A DNA stretch of 64,000 bases from an uncultured Pseudomonadales bacterium (GCA_938017975.1 CALIKQ010000041.1:55124-119123); one strand, 5' to 3'; positions 7,952 through 17,619 are shown, counted from the stretch's first letter. The notes: generated from the letters alone by a model not told the origin. Numbers and translations are program-made.

Positions 7952-9316
7952 ATGACGCTGACTGATGAAGATTGGAAAACGCTAGAAGCGACTCGAGATT
8001 ACGCCGCAATGATCGCGCGGTTGGTTGAAGCGCTCGACCTCGAGCCAGACCAAGCGGTCTATTCGGAGCGATTGGCTCAGGTTTATTTGAAGGTTGGTGC
8101 TGTTGATAAGGCTATTGAGACGTTTTTAAGGTGCTCAGAGAAGTTCGGTGAGCAAGCGAAATATTTGCTGAATTTGGGACATGCCTATAAAGCCAGTGGC
8201 GCGCTCGATCAGGCCATCAAAGCCTATCAAGGCGTTGCCAAAAACCCAGATGAGAAAGTCTCCGTCACAGGGTTATGGAGTCTCGCTAACTTGAAGCAAT
8301 ATGACTTTAGTGAAGATGAGACCTCTAAACTGACGCACCTTTGTGAAAGTCAGACCCTGAATCCAGGGTATCAAAGTCTGGCGTCCTTCGCCCTGGGAGC
8401 GCATTGGGAACGAAGTGCAGATTCCGTCAAAGCCTTTCGTGCGTTTGAAATGGCGAATGAGGTTGTAGCCCAAATCAGGCCCTTCCACGGTGATCGTTAT
8501 CAGCGGCTCATCAAAACCTTAATGGATTTTGTTCACAGTCAATCGTCAGAAGCCTCAGGAACCGTTGAAACGCCTATTTTTATTGTCGGCATGCCGCGCT
8601 CAGGTTCAACCTTGGTTGAACAAATTCTTAGCGCTCACTCCAGCGTTGAGTCGACCGATGAGTTGATGTTCTTGGGAGATATGGCGCGAGTCCTTGAGGA
8701 GCAGGGTGGGTACGCGTCGAAGATTAGGAGGTTGCAGCCGGATCGGATTACAGCATTGGCTGAACAATATCTTCGATTGACTGCGGTATTTCGATCTGAA
8801 AACAGTCCTGTGTTCATTGATAAAAACCCAAATAACTTCTTACACATCGGCCTGATCAAAAGGCTGTTTCCTCAGGCGAAGATCATTAATGTCATTCGAG
8901 ATCCTCTTGATAATGCGATGTCTGTTTTTTCTCAGTTTTTTGCCGAAGGGCACGAGTACAGCTATACCCTGCAAGGCATTATTTTTTACTGGCAGGGTTA
9001 TCTAACCTTGATGAAGCATTGGGATGCCCTTTTTCCTGGCGAAGTTTTCCACTTGGATTATGAAAAGCTGGTTTCAAATTCTGAAACTGAGATTACCAAG
9101 TTGCTCGGCTATTGTGATCTTGCGCCGGAGGCTCTTTGTTTCACACCGCATTTGTCTGATCGGGCCGTGATGACACCAAGCGCGGCGCAGGTACGTCTTC
9201 CGATTTCTTCTGCAAGTCTAGGAAGCGGGTTGCGATACAAGAGCCAAATGATGGGACAGTTACCACAACTTGCATCGATTAAACATTTGGCGGGTAAGTT
9301 GTTTTTAGGCGCCTGA
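7952..9316 (+). CDS. TPR-domain sulfotransferase
   Basis: 454 aa in two parts. Residues about 15-175 form TPR-like helical repeats (SERLAQVYLKVGAVDKAIET, YLLNLGHAYKASGALDQAIK). Residues 205-450 form a sulfotransferase fold with the 5'-phosphosulfate loop GMPRSGST (213-220) and the 3'-phosphate segment VIRDPLDNAMSVF (314-326). Such enzymes transfer sulfate from PAPS; the TPR part probably presents the acceptor, as in tyrosylprotein-like bacterial enzymes. No signal peptide is seen. The start ATG has only a weak purine-rich leader, and the gene lies 39 bp after the ABC exporter, so one transcript is likely. Acceptor unknown. Confidence 0.88.
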   Translation: MTLTDEDWKTLEATRDYAAMIARLVEALDLEPDQAVYSERLAQVYLKVGAVDKAIETFLRCSEKFGEQAKYLLNLGHAYKASGALDQAIKAYQGVAKNPDEKVSVTGLWSLANLKQYDFSEDETSKLTHLCESQTLNPGYQSLASFALGAHWERSADSVKAFRAFEMANEVVAQIRPFHGDRYQRLIKTLMDFVHSQSSEASGTVETPIFIVGMPRSGSTLVEQILSAHSSVESTDELMFLGDMARVLEEQGGYASKIRRLQPDRITALAEQYLRLTAVFRSENSPVFIDKNPNNFLHIGLIKRLFPQAKIINVIRDPLDNAMSVFSQFFAEGHEYSYTLQGIIFYWQGYLTLMKHWDALFPGEVFHLDYEKLVSNSETEITKLLGYCDLAPEALCFTPHLSDRAVMTPSAAQVRLPISSASLGSGLRYKSQMMGQLPQLASIKHLAGKLFLGA

Positions 9317-9368
9317 TTAATCAGTTGCCTTTCCGCGATCGAATAACAGGGATGATGAAGGAGCGCTC

Positions 9369-10361
9369 ATGCTGAATGAACAGTGGTTGATCAATGCTAA
9401 TCCTCGGGGGCGTGCACTGTCTTCGGAAGATTTCAAACGGACTCAGACTGAGACAGCCGCACTGGCTGAGGGCCAAGTTTTGGTCCGAGTTGACTTGCTC
9501 AGCTTTGATCCCTCCCAAAAAGGGCAGATGGAAAACATCGGTTATGCCGCGGCGACTGAGCAGGGGCAAGTGATGCGAGCAACCGGTATCGGAGAGGTTA
9601 TTGAATCGACCGATGACAAAATGCCCGTAGGCACGCAGGTCCTTGGCAGTTTGGGCTGGCAGCAATACGCGGTGATGAATGCGTCGGCGGTTGAGATCGT
9701 GCCTGATGATGGTCTGCAATCGGCCTATTTGGGTCCGCTCGGAGGAACCGGCTTGACCGCTTACTTTGGTTTATTTCGGGTGGGTTGTCCCGTCCCAGGA
9801 GATACGGTGCTCGTCTCAGGTGCCGCAGGTGCGACCGGCTCAGTGGTCGGACAATTAGCGAAATTATCTGGGGCTCGGGTGGTTGGGATTGCCGGTGGTC
9901 CTCAAAAATGTGATTGGCTTGTTCATGAGCTTGGATTTGATGCGGCCATTGACTATAAAAATGAGTCGGTGAAAGCCGCGATTCGCGCAGCATGCCCTGG
10001 CGGAGTGAATGTGTTTTTCGACAATGTGGGGGGTAGTATTTTAAATGACGCACTCGCGTGTATTGCGCTTAACGCCCGGATTGTGATTTGCGGAGGTATT
10101 TCTAGATATGAGCAAGCGGTTTTGCCTGCGGGACCCGCGAATTATTTTAATCTTGTTTTCCAGCGCGCTTCGATGTCTGGCTTTTTAGTGACAGATTACG
10201 CCGCTGAATTTGCCGCTGCAAAATCAAGACTTGCGCAATGGATTAAAAATGGCGACCTGGTCTTTAAAGAAGATGTCCAATCTGGATTCGACCAAATCCC
10301 CGCGACGCTGAAGCGGGTTTTTGATGGCGACAATTTTGGTAAGCAGCTTCTGCGAATGTAG
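9369..10361 (+). CDS. NADP-dependent medium-chain oxidoreductase (CurA/PTGR-like enone reductase)
   Basis: 330 aa zinc-independent medium-chain dehydrogenase/reductase. The N-terminal GroES-like part (VLVRVDLLSFDPSQKGQM) is typical of the prostaglandin reductase/CurA group, and the Rossmann loop SGAAGATGSVVGQLAK sits around 155-170. FDNVGG and the LVTDY region further down also fit. Expected reaction: NADPH reduction of an alpha,beta-unsaturated ketone or aldehyde double bond, in the cytoplasm. Zinc-ligand Cys residues of alcohol dehydrogenases are absent. ATG at 9369 has AAGGAG just upstream. A terminator-like hairpin follows at 10384-10413. Confidence 0.88.
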   Translation: MLNEQWLINANPRGRALSSEDFKRTQTETAALAEGQVLVRVDLLSFDPSQKGQMENIGYAAATEQGQVMRATGIGEVIESTDDKMPVGTQVLGSLGWQQYAVMNASAVEIVPDDGLQSAYLGPLGGTGLTAYFGLFRVGCPVPGDTVLVSGAAGATGSVVGQLAKLSGARVVGIAGGPQKCDWLVHELGFDAAIDYKNESVKAAIRAACPGGVNVFFDNVGGSILNDALACIALNARIVICGGISRYEQAVLPAGPANYFNLVFQRASMSGFLVTDYAAEFAAAKSRLAQWIKNGDLVFKEDVQSGFDQIPATLKRVFDGDNFGKQLLRM

Positions 10362-10383
10362 GGGCTAGGCGAAGATCACTGAT

Positions 10384-10413
10384 CGACCGTTCAATGTGAA
10401 AGCGGTCGTTTTT
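10384..10413 (+). terminator. Rho-independent terminator between convergent genes
   Basis: CGACCG (10384-10389) pairs with CGGTCG (10403-10408), extended by TTC/GAA with a small bulge, and a run of five T follows (10409-10413). It sits between the oxidoreductase (+) stop and the M16 peptidase (-) stop and touches the latter's stop codon. Confidence 0.55.
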
Positions 10414-13219
10414 AGGGCGCTTCTATTTCAAAGTCGGACTGGGCGAACCTCCCGGTACTCGTAATGACTAAATAATTTGCTGCTGATTTGGCCACCATCG
10501 ATTCAAGGTGTTCAACCAAAGCGGGCTGGCTCACGGCTAAAACTGCATCAGCCATCTGTTGGCGACCATCAAAATCTAGATAACCATCGTCGAGATCTGA
10601 CCAATATCGATTGGCTCTCTCCCCCAAGTTTTTATCTTTTTTGAGCAGACTTGAGACCAAGCCCTGCTGGTTTTCGGAAAATGACTCGGGTGTCATCGCT
10701 TTGACTCGAGCAACCTCACCTTGGAGAAATTCGACGGTTTTCGAAATTAACGCGTTTGCGGGAGCTGAAGGCGACTGGATCACGAAACCTAGCCCGCTTT
10801 GGCGCTCAAACTCAGGACTGAAAGCTTGGACGACATAACCCAGCTGCTGGTCTGTGCGCAGAGAAGAAAAATACTTAGGAGAAATTACGTGGGCTAAGAG
10901 TCGAGTCTTAGCGGTTTCTCTCATGGATGCATCATCATTTTGCAGATATAAAACCATCGATGCGTCGTTATGATCGATGTCCAGCACGGTTTTTGTTGGT
11001 CCTTGAATTTGAGTCACCAAAGGAGTTTTGGGTGTCAGTTCAGTGAGATTGAATCGCTCAGACAACAATGCCTTGATATGAGCGGCATCTTGGATGGTAA
11101 CGTTGCCGACAACTAAAGCCTCAATGTCGATGTCTTCAAAGTACTGGTCCCTCCAGCGAGTAAGGCCGGCAACCGTTACTGAGGTCAGCTCTGCGAGGTG
11201 TTCTTCTGCCGTCCAAGACGACGAGAGCAAGGTGTCATTTAATCTCCCAAAAGCTTGTTGGTAAGGTCTATTTTTAAGCGAGTTCTCGAGACTCTCTTTG
11301 AAGTCCTTTTTAAGGACGTCAAAGCGCTGCGTATTGATGGGCATTGTGGTTAGGCGATCAATCACTTCCCGGAGTAAATTGATCTGTTTGTCTTCGTAGC
11401 CGCCGAGGCTGATTTGAAATCCTTTGGGCGGGGATGAGATACCGTAACCAACGCCTGCGAGTAGTGCTGGGTAAGCCAGTGCATTCAGGTCATCTTCGAC
11501 CAGGTCAGCATATAGCGAGGCGCGGGTGGTATCAGCCAAGCTAATGATGCCGGTTTTACCGCGGAGGCTGACCTGCGTGATGGCTCGAGGAATGCCAAAC
11601 TCGCGATCCTGGGCGAGGTAAAGGTCAATGCCTTGCTCCTCCGCGATTAACTGAGGCGCCGCTGTCGAAGCAGTGATCAGGTCTAAATTCTCTGGTAGGA
11701 ACGGATTAGGGTCGGGCAACCTCAGCCCGTTAGCCGAGTGATCGCTCCGGCTAATGCCCGAAGTCAGTGTATAGGCCACATCGAACCAAGGTTCTCTGGA
11801 CGCTCCTTGGATATCGGGTCCAGCGATGGTCGTTAGAACATTATCGGGCGTTAGAAAACCAAGAAATGATTCAATCAGTGCCGGGTCAAAATCCTTGAGG
11901 AGATAGGGCGCGATCAAAAGATCTTCTGTTGGGAATTTCATCAAATTGGGTGCTAGGCTTTGAACCGTCGCAATCGACGGGACCTGCTCGCGAAATCGGA
12001 AGCCTAAATTGGCAACGGTTGCGGCCTCATCATATAGCCAAGCTTGGGGCTTGTTTTCTCGAATCATGTCGATCGTTTTAAAAACAAGGTCCGTGATCTC
12101 TTCAATATGCTCGAATCCTGATGCGGTCAGATCAATCGATATCTCAAAAACGCCATTAGAGAGATCGATATTCTGTGCACCTGCCCCAAGTGCCGTAATC
12201 CAACCTTTATCGCTGAGCTGCTGGTGAAGACTGCCATCACCTTCATGGCCGATCAGACTGCCCAGATAGCTGGTTGGTTTTGTAGCGTAGTGGGGATCGA
12301 TGGCAGGAATCGGGAAAGCGTAGGATACGCTTCGATTAGATTTCAGCGTTTGATGGGCAAGCGTTGCGGGCAGTCGACCAGGCGTGGTTAGGGCCATCGA
12401 AAAATCGGCGCGGGGGCGATTTCTGTTTTCGATTTGGCCAAAGAGTTCAGAAACCCAGGTATCGAGTGTATCGAGGGGTTCTTGATGAATGACAACGGCC
12501 CCCATTTGATTGGCTGAGTAGTGCGCATCGAAAAAATCTGTCAGATCGTCATAAATGTCGCCGCTCAGGGTATCCAGGGTTCCAATATTAAATTTTGAAA
12601 ATGGATGCTCTGGGTTTAATGCGACTTTTTGGACGGCAAAGCCGCGCCAGCCATCGTCTTTAATTTGCATTTGATATTCTGAGTGAACTGCATTTTTTTC
12701 TCGATCTACATAAGCTTTATCCAGCAGTGGTGCGATAAAAAAGTGGGCAAAGCGGTCCAGTCCCTCCCGAAAATATTCCGGTTGGATATCAAAAAAATAG
12801 TTGGTGTGATCCGGTGCCGTGTAGGCGTTAGACCCCCCTCCATGCTTCTCTACAAAAGCAAAGTAGCCGTCAGGTTCGGGATATTTTTCGGTACCGATGA
12901 AAAGCATGTGCTCAAGAAAATGTGCGAGTCCAGGTCGGTCTTCTGGGTCATGAAAGCTGCCCCGAAAAGCAACCAATGCCGCCGCAGATTTGTCAGCACT
13001 CGGGTCAGAAATCAGCAGCAGTCGTAGTCCGTTGGGAAGCGTTTTGTGCCGATAGCTGCGTGGATCGTTCGGACTCTTGATGACGATTTGCTCAACCTGT
13101 TCAACATTCGTCTTTTCAATGACTGGCGTTGGCGCATTGAAGGTTCCGCAGCCGACAAGCAGCATAAGCGCCGTCAGAGGCAAGTGTTTTATGAGCCAAT
13201 TTTGAAAATGAAATGTCAT
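10412..13219 (-). CDS. Insulinase family (M16) zinc metallopeptidase, lipoprotein
   Basis: 935 aa from the chosen start, matching pitrilysin/insulysin-like M16A peptidases. The N-terminus is a lipoprotein signal (basic start, hydrophobic TALMLLVGC, lipobox Cys at about 24), so the protein should be membrane-anchored in the envelope. The inverted zinc motif HFLEH (H100, E103, H104) with the distal Glu181 in HSEYQMQ is intact, and two repeated M16 halves follow. It degrades peptides in the periplasm. I chose ATG at 13219: AAAGGTAG precedes it and it places the signal peptide at the N-terminus; an upstream in-frame ATG at 13261 would add 14 basic residues. Confidence 0.92.
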   Translation of the reverse strand: MTFHFQNWLIKHLPLTALMLLVGCGTFNAPTPVIEKTNVEQVEQIVIKSPNDPRSYRHKTLPNGLRLLLISDPSADKSAAALVAFRGSFHDPEDRPGLAHFLEHMLFIGTEKYPEPDGYFAFVEKHGGGSNAYTAPDHTNYFFDIQPEYFREGLDRFAHFFIAPLLDKAYVDREKNAVHSEYQMQIKDDGWRGFAVQKVALNPEHPFSKFNIGTLDTLSGDIYDDLTDFFDAHYSANQMGAVVIHQEPLDTLDTWVSELFGQIENRNRPRADFSMALTTPGRLPATLAHQTLKSNRSVSYAFPIPAIDPHYATKPTSYLGSLIGHEGDGSLHQQLSDKGWITALGAGAQNIDLSNGVFEISIDLTASGFEHIEEITDLVFKTIDMIRENKPQAWLYDEAATVANLGFRFREQVPSIATVQSLAPNLMKFPTEDLLIAPYLLKDFDPALIESFLGFLTPDNVLTTIAGPDIQGASREPWFDVAYTLTSGISRSDHSANGLRLPDPNPFLPENLDLITASTAAPQLIAEEQGIDLYLAQDREFGIPRAITQVSLRGKTGIISLADTTRASLYADLVEDDLNALAYPALLAGVGYGISSPPKGFQISLGGYEDKQINLLREVIDRLTTMPINTQRFDVLKKDFKESLENSLKNRPYQQAFGRLNDTLLSSSWTAEEHLAELTSVTVAGLTRWRDQYFEDIDIEALVVGNVTIQDAAHIKALLSERFNLTELTPKTPLVTQIQGPTKTVLDIDHNDASMVLYLQNDDASMRETAKTRLLAHVISPKYFSSLRTDQQLGYVVQAFSPEFERQSGLGFVIQSPSAPANALISKTVEFLQGEVARVKAMTPESFSENQQGLVSSLLKKDKNLGERANRYWSDLDDGYLDFDGRQQMADAVLAVSQPALVEHLESMVAKSAANYLVITSTGRFAQSDFEIEAP

Positions 13220-13320
13220 GGTCTGTCTACCTTTTTCAGTCTGGCGTCGCGATGAGATCAAGATCGAGACGCGGAATTGCGGATAAAATTGGCTACCGAG
13301 CCTCGATTAGCGCATTAAGT

Positions 13321-14292
13321 CTAGGGTCTTTGAAGGCCAAGTGCGTCGATCCTTGCCACTTGGTCAGCCGCAAGCGGTTCCCCGCCTTTCAGGCAAGCCA
13401 ATAGCTCCTGCTGATTTTTCACGCCTAAGACCACGGTATTGACGCCGTCCATTGCGAGCGCATATTGATGTGCGATGACGGCAGGGTCGCTGCCCCAGTC
13501 ATTGCAGAGTGCGCGGAAGGGCGCAGCTCTTTCAAAATCTTGCATCTCAGGATGATTAGGACTGATGTCTCGATCAAACGCAGTGGTGAGCGCGCCTGCC
13601 TGAACGGCTCTAATGCCCATGACACCAACCCCCTGCTCGGTCGCAGTCTGAATCAAGCTGCGAGGTCTGGCGCTTTCCGGATAGCGTTTCAAACTTCCTG
13701 GGCTGTCCAGTAAATTGGTAACAATTTGGACGACGTCAGGTTTGTGCTCTGAGTGGAGAACAGCCTCAATCGCGTCGGGATGGCCTGTTCCTGTAATCCC
13801 CCATGCGTTGATTAAACCCCGGGTTTTGAGATCTTCGAAAGCAGGCCGGACCGCATCATTAAAACAGCGCTGGGTAACTGACCAGCGTTGTTGAGTTTCA
13901 GAAAGCGGAGAAGGGAACAGATAATCGTCGAAAATGATTTGAGAGTGTAGAAAAAAGACATCGATTTGCTCGAGCCTCATGGTTTTGAGGCTTTTAGCAA
14001 TAGATTGCTCGAGCTGGTCTTTGATTGATGCAGGACTGTCTGTTCCCAACAAGCATTTACTCGTGACCCGAACGCCTTCTGGTAGATGGCCTTCAAAAGC
14101 TTCTCCGACAACCGCTTCGGCTTCGCCGCGGCCGTAGAGCGGAGCCAGGTCCAACAGATTGACACCGTTCTCGATTGCGGTATGAACGGTTCGCACCGCT
14201 TCGTCTCGAGCCGTTGTACCCCAGACTTGTCCGATGCCTCCACCGCCCAGCGTGTAGTTGCTGACTGGCCAAAGTTTTCCCAATGTTCTCAT
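13321..14292 (-). CDS. Aldo/keto reductase
   Basis: 323 aa NADPH-dependent aldo/keto reductase with the full catalytic tetrad: D48, Y53 (LLDLAPLYGRG), K79 (VTSKC) and H116 (FFLHSQ). TIM-barrel, cytoplasmic. The N-terminus LGGGGIGQVWG and C-terminal NTVVLGVKN fit the family. Its start overlaps the stop of the upstream GPH symporter by 4 bp (ATGA), indicating translational coupling, so the two probably handle one imported compound, perhaps a sugar-like carbonyl. That link is inference. Confidence 0.9.
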   Translation of the reverse strand: MRTLGKLWPVSNYTLGGGGIGQVWGTTARDEAVRTVHTAIENGVNLLDLAPLYGRGEAEAVVGEAFEGHLPEGVRVTSKCLLGTDSPASIKDQLEQSIAKSLKTMRLEQIDVFFLHSQIIFDDYLFPSPLSETQQRWSVTQRCFNDAVRPAFEDLKTRGLINAWGITGTGHPDAIEAVLHSEHKPDVVQIVTNLLDSPGSLKRYPESARPRSLIQTATEQGVGVMGIRAVQAGALTTAFDRDISPNHPEMQDFERAAPFRALCNDWGSDPAVIAHQYALAMDGVNTVVLGVKNQQELLACLKGGEPLAADQVARIDALGLQRP

Positions 14293-15677
14293 GATGTCCC
14301 CGATGATAAGTCTGTCGTTCGTGCCGCTCTGCGCTCAACCAGCACAGCACTCACTTCGCGGTGTTCTTTTTCATTAAATGAAAATTTGAAAAGAAAGATG
14401 GCGCCAATGATATAACAAAGGCAAGGCATGAGTGCTAATAAGCCTCGAATCGTGTTCTGAGCCAGCTCTGATTGTTCAACATTTGGCTCAAACCCCGAAA
14501 GTTGCAGTGCAATGCCCACGATAAAAGCGGTGACAGACCCTGCAATTTTTCGCACGAGATTCCAAACAGCAAGATAGGCGCCTTCTTTGCGCTCCCCGGT
14601 TAAATACTCATCATAGTCAACAATATCAGCTTGTATTGACGGCGGAAGCACCGCTCCGGCACCGCCGCCGACGCCTGCAAAAAAACAGCAGCAATACACA
14701 TAAAAATCATCCCCGGCACCCGCAAAATACAAACTCCCGAAAGAAATTGCCGAGATCAGTGTCCCCAGAATCCACAAATTTCTTTTTCCGGTGAGTTTTG
14801 ACAAGCGAATCCACAGGGGCGCGAACAAAAATTGGGGTAACTGGTAAACAATTAAAATGATGACCAACGATTCCATTTTTACGACGTATTCGGCCGCATA
14901 AGCTGCAAGGATGCCGAGGGTGGCGCCGCCGAAAGTTTCAATCCCATAAACGAAAAGCAATAGTCTTGCATGAGGATTGCGCAGAATATCGAGGAACGTT
15001 TGGAAAGGGTTTTTCTGCGCTCTACCTTGGAAATCGGTGCGCTCCGGCAATAAGAAGGTTGTCCAGATGACCAGTACGGTAATACAGGTGGCAGCAAACA
15101 TTGATAGCTGAAAGGCAAACAGACGTTTATCCTCAGCCCGATCCATAAGCTCGAGAGACACAAGGCCTGCAGCCACTCCAAAAATCCCGATCATGTGGCT
15201 GAGGCCGTAAAGACGGGTGCGTTCGTGATAGTCCATTGAGAGTTCGACTGAGAGCGCGCCGTGAGGAACATAAAAAGCGGTCTGAGCGGTTTCGTAGAGC
15301 AGCAAGCAGATCATCATCCAAGTAATCAAGGCGATGCCTTCGAGAAATTCAGGAGGTGACCAAATTCCGATGAGGGAAAGTCCCATTGGTACAGCTGCTG
15401 CGAAAAGCCAGATCCGGCGGCGGCCGATTGGCGAGCGCGTACGGTCAGACAAGTAGCCGATCAGCGGGTCGGTAATACCATCCCAAAACCGACCGATGGC
15501 GAGAATCGTTCCGATTATGGCGGGTGCAATCAACAGCACATCCGTTGCAAACTTCATGAAATAGACACCAAACAAGGTGCCCATGATGCCAAAGGCGATG
15601 CGCGGCGCTGCGTAGGCCAAAATAACACCGAGAGGAAGCGTTTGGTAGGAAGGCGGTTTTGCCTTTAGGGATAACAC
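14289..15677 (-). CDS. GPH-family MFS symporter (glycoside-pentoside-hexuronide type)
   Basis: 462 aa with about 12 membrane helices and the family pattern GRFWDGITDPLIGYLSDRTR followed by GRRRIW, typical of GPH cation symporters and related MFS_2 lipid carriers. Located in the inner membrane. The start is a GTG at 15677 with no clear ribosome binding site, so the exact N-terminus is uncertain. The stop overlaps the aldo/keto reductase start. GPH symporters usually bring in glycosides or hexuronides with H+ or Na+, but many marine paralogues are of unknown substrate. Confidence 0.87.
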   Translation of the reverse strand: MLSLKAKPPSYQTLPLGVILAYAAPRIAFGIMGTLFGVYFMKFATDVLLIAPAIIGTILAIGRFWDGITDPLIGYLSDRTRSPIGRRRIWLFAAAVPMGLSLIGIWSPPEFLEGIALITWMMICLLLYETAQTAFYVPHGALSVELSMDYHERTRLYGLSHMIGIFGVAAGLVSLELMDRAEDKRLFAFQLSMFAATCITVLVIWTTFLLPERTDFQGRAQKNPFQTFLDILRNPHARLLLFVYGIETFGGATLGILAAYAAEYVVKMESLVIILIVYQLPQFLFAPLWIRLSKLTGKRNLWILGTLISAISFGSLYFAGAGDDFYVYCCCFFAGVGGGAGAVLPPSIQADIVDYDEYLTGERKEGAYLAVWNLVRKIAGSVTAFIVGIALQLSGFEPNVEQSELAQNTIRGLLALMPCLCYIIGAIFLFKFSFNEKEHREVSAVLVERRAARTTDLSSGTS

Positions 15678-15853
15678 AAGTCAGCAATCGATGTTTTCTT
15701 AAAGTGAGAAGTCGACCATAACAGTCTGCGCGCAATGACTGAAGTCTCGATCGTTTTAGTATCCCTTGCAGCGCTTGTTTCGAAGAAGTTTCTCAGTGCA
15801 GGTTGAAACGGATGGATCCTGCTGCCGCGCTTCGACGTAAACGGTTTGAAAAC

Positions 15854-15860
15854 AAGGGAG
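15854..15860 (+). promoter_or_regulatory. Ribosome binding site deciding a TTG start
   Basis: AAGGGAG, 7 nt before TTG 15868, the only plausible start of the nitroreductase-like gene. Confidence 0.6.
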
Positions 15861-15867
15861 CTCGAAG

Positions 15868-16320
15868 TTGAAAACTGTTTTTAGATTGATCAACCCGATC
15901 ATAGGGTGGGTGTTGGCTTCGAGATTGCATTGGCTCGTGAGTTTTCAATTGATCCTTTTGGAGGTCGTCGGCCGCAGGAGCGGCAAGATTTATAAAATTC
16001 CGGTGAGCTATGCTTCGGATTCGGAAGAGTGGGTGTGCTTAACCTTAGCCAGCAATCTCTGGTGGCGAAACCTCGAGCCCGCCAAGGTTGTGACGGTGCA
16101 TCATCGAGGACGTCAGCGATCAGCGGACGTTCGTGTTGAGTCTGAAAATGTTGACCGGATAGAGCGGGAAATGGCCGGGTTGATTGCTCACAACCCCCTC
16201 GATGCTCCGTTCGCCGGTGTTCGGCTAAATTGGCGGTTTCAGCCCAATTCTGAAGATCTTGCGCTCGCGGCACAACGTCATGTGGTGATTCGCTTAAAAC
16301 CAGTTGGACAGGGCTTGTAA
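15868..16320 (+). CDS. Deazaflavin (F420)-dependent nitroreductase-like protein
   Basis: 150 aa split-barrel protein resembling the Ddn/nitroreductase_DUF385 family: hydrophobic N-terminus, then LILLEVVGRRSGKIYKIPVS, then an LASNLWWRNLEPAKVVTV segment matching the G(G)..HP.W..NL pattern of F420-binding members. Known members reduce nitro compounds or quinones with F420H2; in organisms without F420, close relatives may use another flavin. Start is TTG at 15868 with AAGGGAG (15854-15860) 7 nt upstream; no closer ATG exists. It is divergent from the GPH symporter. Confidence 0.8.
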   Translation: MKTVFRLINPIIGWVLASRLHWLVSFQLILLEVVGRRSGKIYKIPVSYASDSEEWVCLTLASNLWWRNLEPAKVVTVHHRGRQRSADVRVESENVDRIEREMAGLIAHNPLDAPFAGVRLNWRFQPNSEDLALAAQRHVVIRLKPVGQGL

Positions 16321-16356
16321 TCGAGCCTTTGACGCGTTGGACCGAACCTGCGGGGC

Positions 16357-16401
16357 TGCCTTTTAATGGATTGCCTCTTAATGGAATGCCTTTTAATGGA
16401 C
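16357..16401 (+). repeat. Three tandem 15-bp repeats
   Basis: Units 16357-16371, 16372-16386 and 16387-16401 read TGCCTTTTAATGGAT, TGCCTCTTAATGGAA and TGCCTTTTAATGGAC, differing at two positions. They lie in the 150-bp gap between the nitroreductase-like gene and the GST gene. Function unknown; replication slippage could have produced them, or they could be stacked protein-binding sites. Confidence 0.75.
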
Positions 16402-16470
16402 TATTTTGCAAATGAGCGGAAAACAAGGCTCAATGCTTGGGTAGACTGAGGTTTTCTCTGGAGTCGCGTT

Positions 16471-17619
16471 ATGTCTTCCAATTATACGCTCTATGGATCG
16501 TATGCATCCTATTACACGGCGAAAGTTCGTAGTTATCTGCGCAAGAAGGGAATTCCGTTTGTTGAACGGCTTCCGAGCGATCCCGTTTTTAGGAGTGAAG
16601 TTCGGCCGGCCTCTAGGACCCACCGAATTCCGCAGGTGCGAACCCCTGAGGGTCGCATCGTGCAGGACAGCATTGCCATTATTGATTATCTTGAAACCCG
16701 CTTCGAGGCGATGCCAGCATTGCCAAAAACGCCCAAGCAGGGTGTATTTGTTCGGCTGATGGAGTTGCTGGCGAGTGAGGGTTTGGTCGCTTTGGCCTGG
16801 AAGCATCGTTGGTTGTTTCCTGAAAATGAGACATTTATTAAATTGGACTTTGGCCGATCGTTCCGTCCTCAGGGTTCGAATGCAGAGTTACTCAAGTATG
16901 GCCAGTTGATCACAGACCGCATGACCAGCTACGGGCTGCCAGAATCCACTGCAGCAGTGAGATCGGAGCTTGATGCGCAGTATCTAAGTCTGCTGGTGTT
17001 GTTCGAGGCTCACCTAGAGCAATACCCCTACTTTCTGGGTGGGCAACCCACTCAGGCTGATTATTCCATCATGGGCGCAATGCATGCGCATCTTGGCCGA
17101 GACCCGGCGGGGTTAAGAATGATGCAAGATCACGCGCCTCGAACTTTTCGCTGGGTGGAAAATATGCTGCTACCTGAGGTCCAAGCACCTGAGTTTTATG
17201 ATGTCGACATTGCGCTGTTAGGGAATGACGAGCTGCCCGAAACTGCCATCAAGATACTTGAATTTTTGGCGGTGAATTTCGCAGAGCCTTTTTATCGTGG
17301 CGCCAGAGCGTTTGAGGCGGCGATCATCGCAGCGGGGTCCAATGCTGATTCATTGATCTCGCAAGATGTGGACCAACCGATTCTTGAGGCGGTTCTAATC
17401 GATGATCGAGGACAAGAGATTGCTCATCGAACAAGCGTATACGCTGAGTGGGTTTCTCAGCGTAGTCGTATTTTTTTCCAACAGTTGAGTAGAGAGGATC
17501 AGGACAGTGTCTTGGCAGCATTGTCCTGCGAAGCATTAACGCGCTTGCTCACAGAACCAGTGTCGCACGCGCTCGAGCGGATCGATCAACGTTTCGTGCT
17601 TCGCAAGGCTTCCCTTTAG
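16471..17619 (+). CDS. Glutathione S-transferase family protein with C-terminal extension
   Basis: 382 aa, much longer than the usual 200-230 of GSTs. Residues 1-80 form a thioredoxin-like GST N-domain (TLYGSYASYYTAKVRSYLRK, then HRIPQVRTPEGRIVQDS with the Ser that contacts glutathione); about 90-230 form the helical C-domain including FLGGQPTQADYSI. The remaining 150 residues have no recognisable domain. Cytoplasmic. ATG at 16471 has CTGGAG about 8 nt upstream. Detoxification by glutathione conjugation or disulfide reduction is expected; the tail may dictate a partner or a special substrate. Confidence 0.83.
   Translation: MSSNYTLYGSYASYYTAKVRSYLRKKGIPFVERLPSDPVFRSEVRPASRTHRIPQVRTPEGRIVQDSIAIIDYLETRFEAMPALPKTPKQGVFVRLMELLASEGLVALAWKHRWLFPENETFIKLDFGRSFRPQGSNAELLKYGQLITDRMTSYGLPESTAAVRSELDAQYLSLLVLFEAHLEQYPYFLGGQPTQADYSIMGAMHAHLGRDPAGLRMMQDHAPRTFRWVENMLLPEVQAPEFYDVDIALLGNDELPETAIKILEFLAVNFAEPFYRGARAFEAAIIAAGSNADSLISQDVDQPILEAVLIDDRGQEIAHRTSVYAEWVSQRSRIFFQQLSREDQDSVLAALSCEALTRLLTEPVSHALERIDQRFVLRKASL

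Noticed and set aside
15899..16426. Minus-strand frame of 175 codons containing a PLKG repeat
   Set aside because: The repeat is only the translation of the 15-bp DNA repeats, and the frame is antisense to the nitroreductase-like gene.
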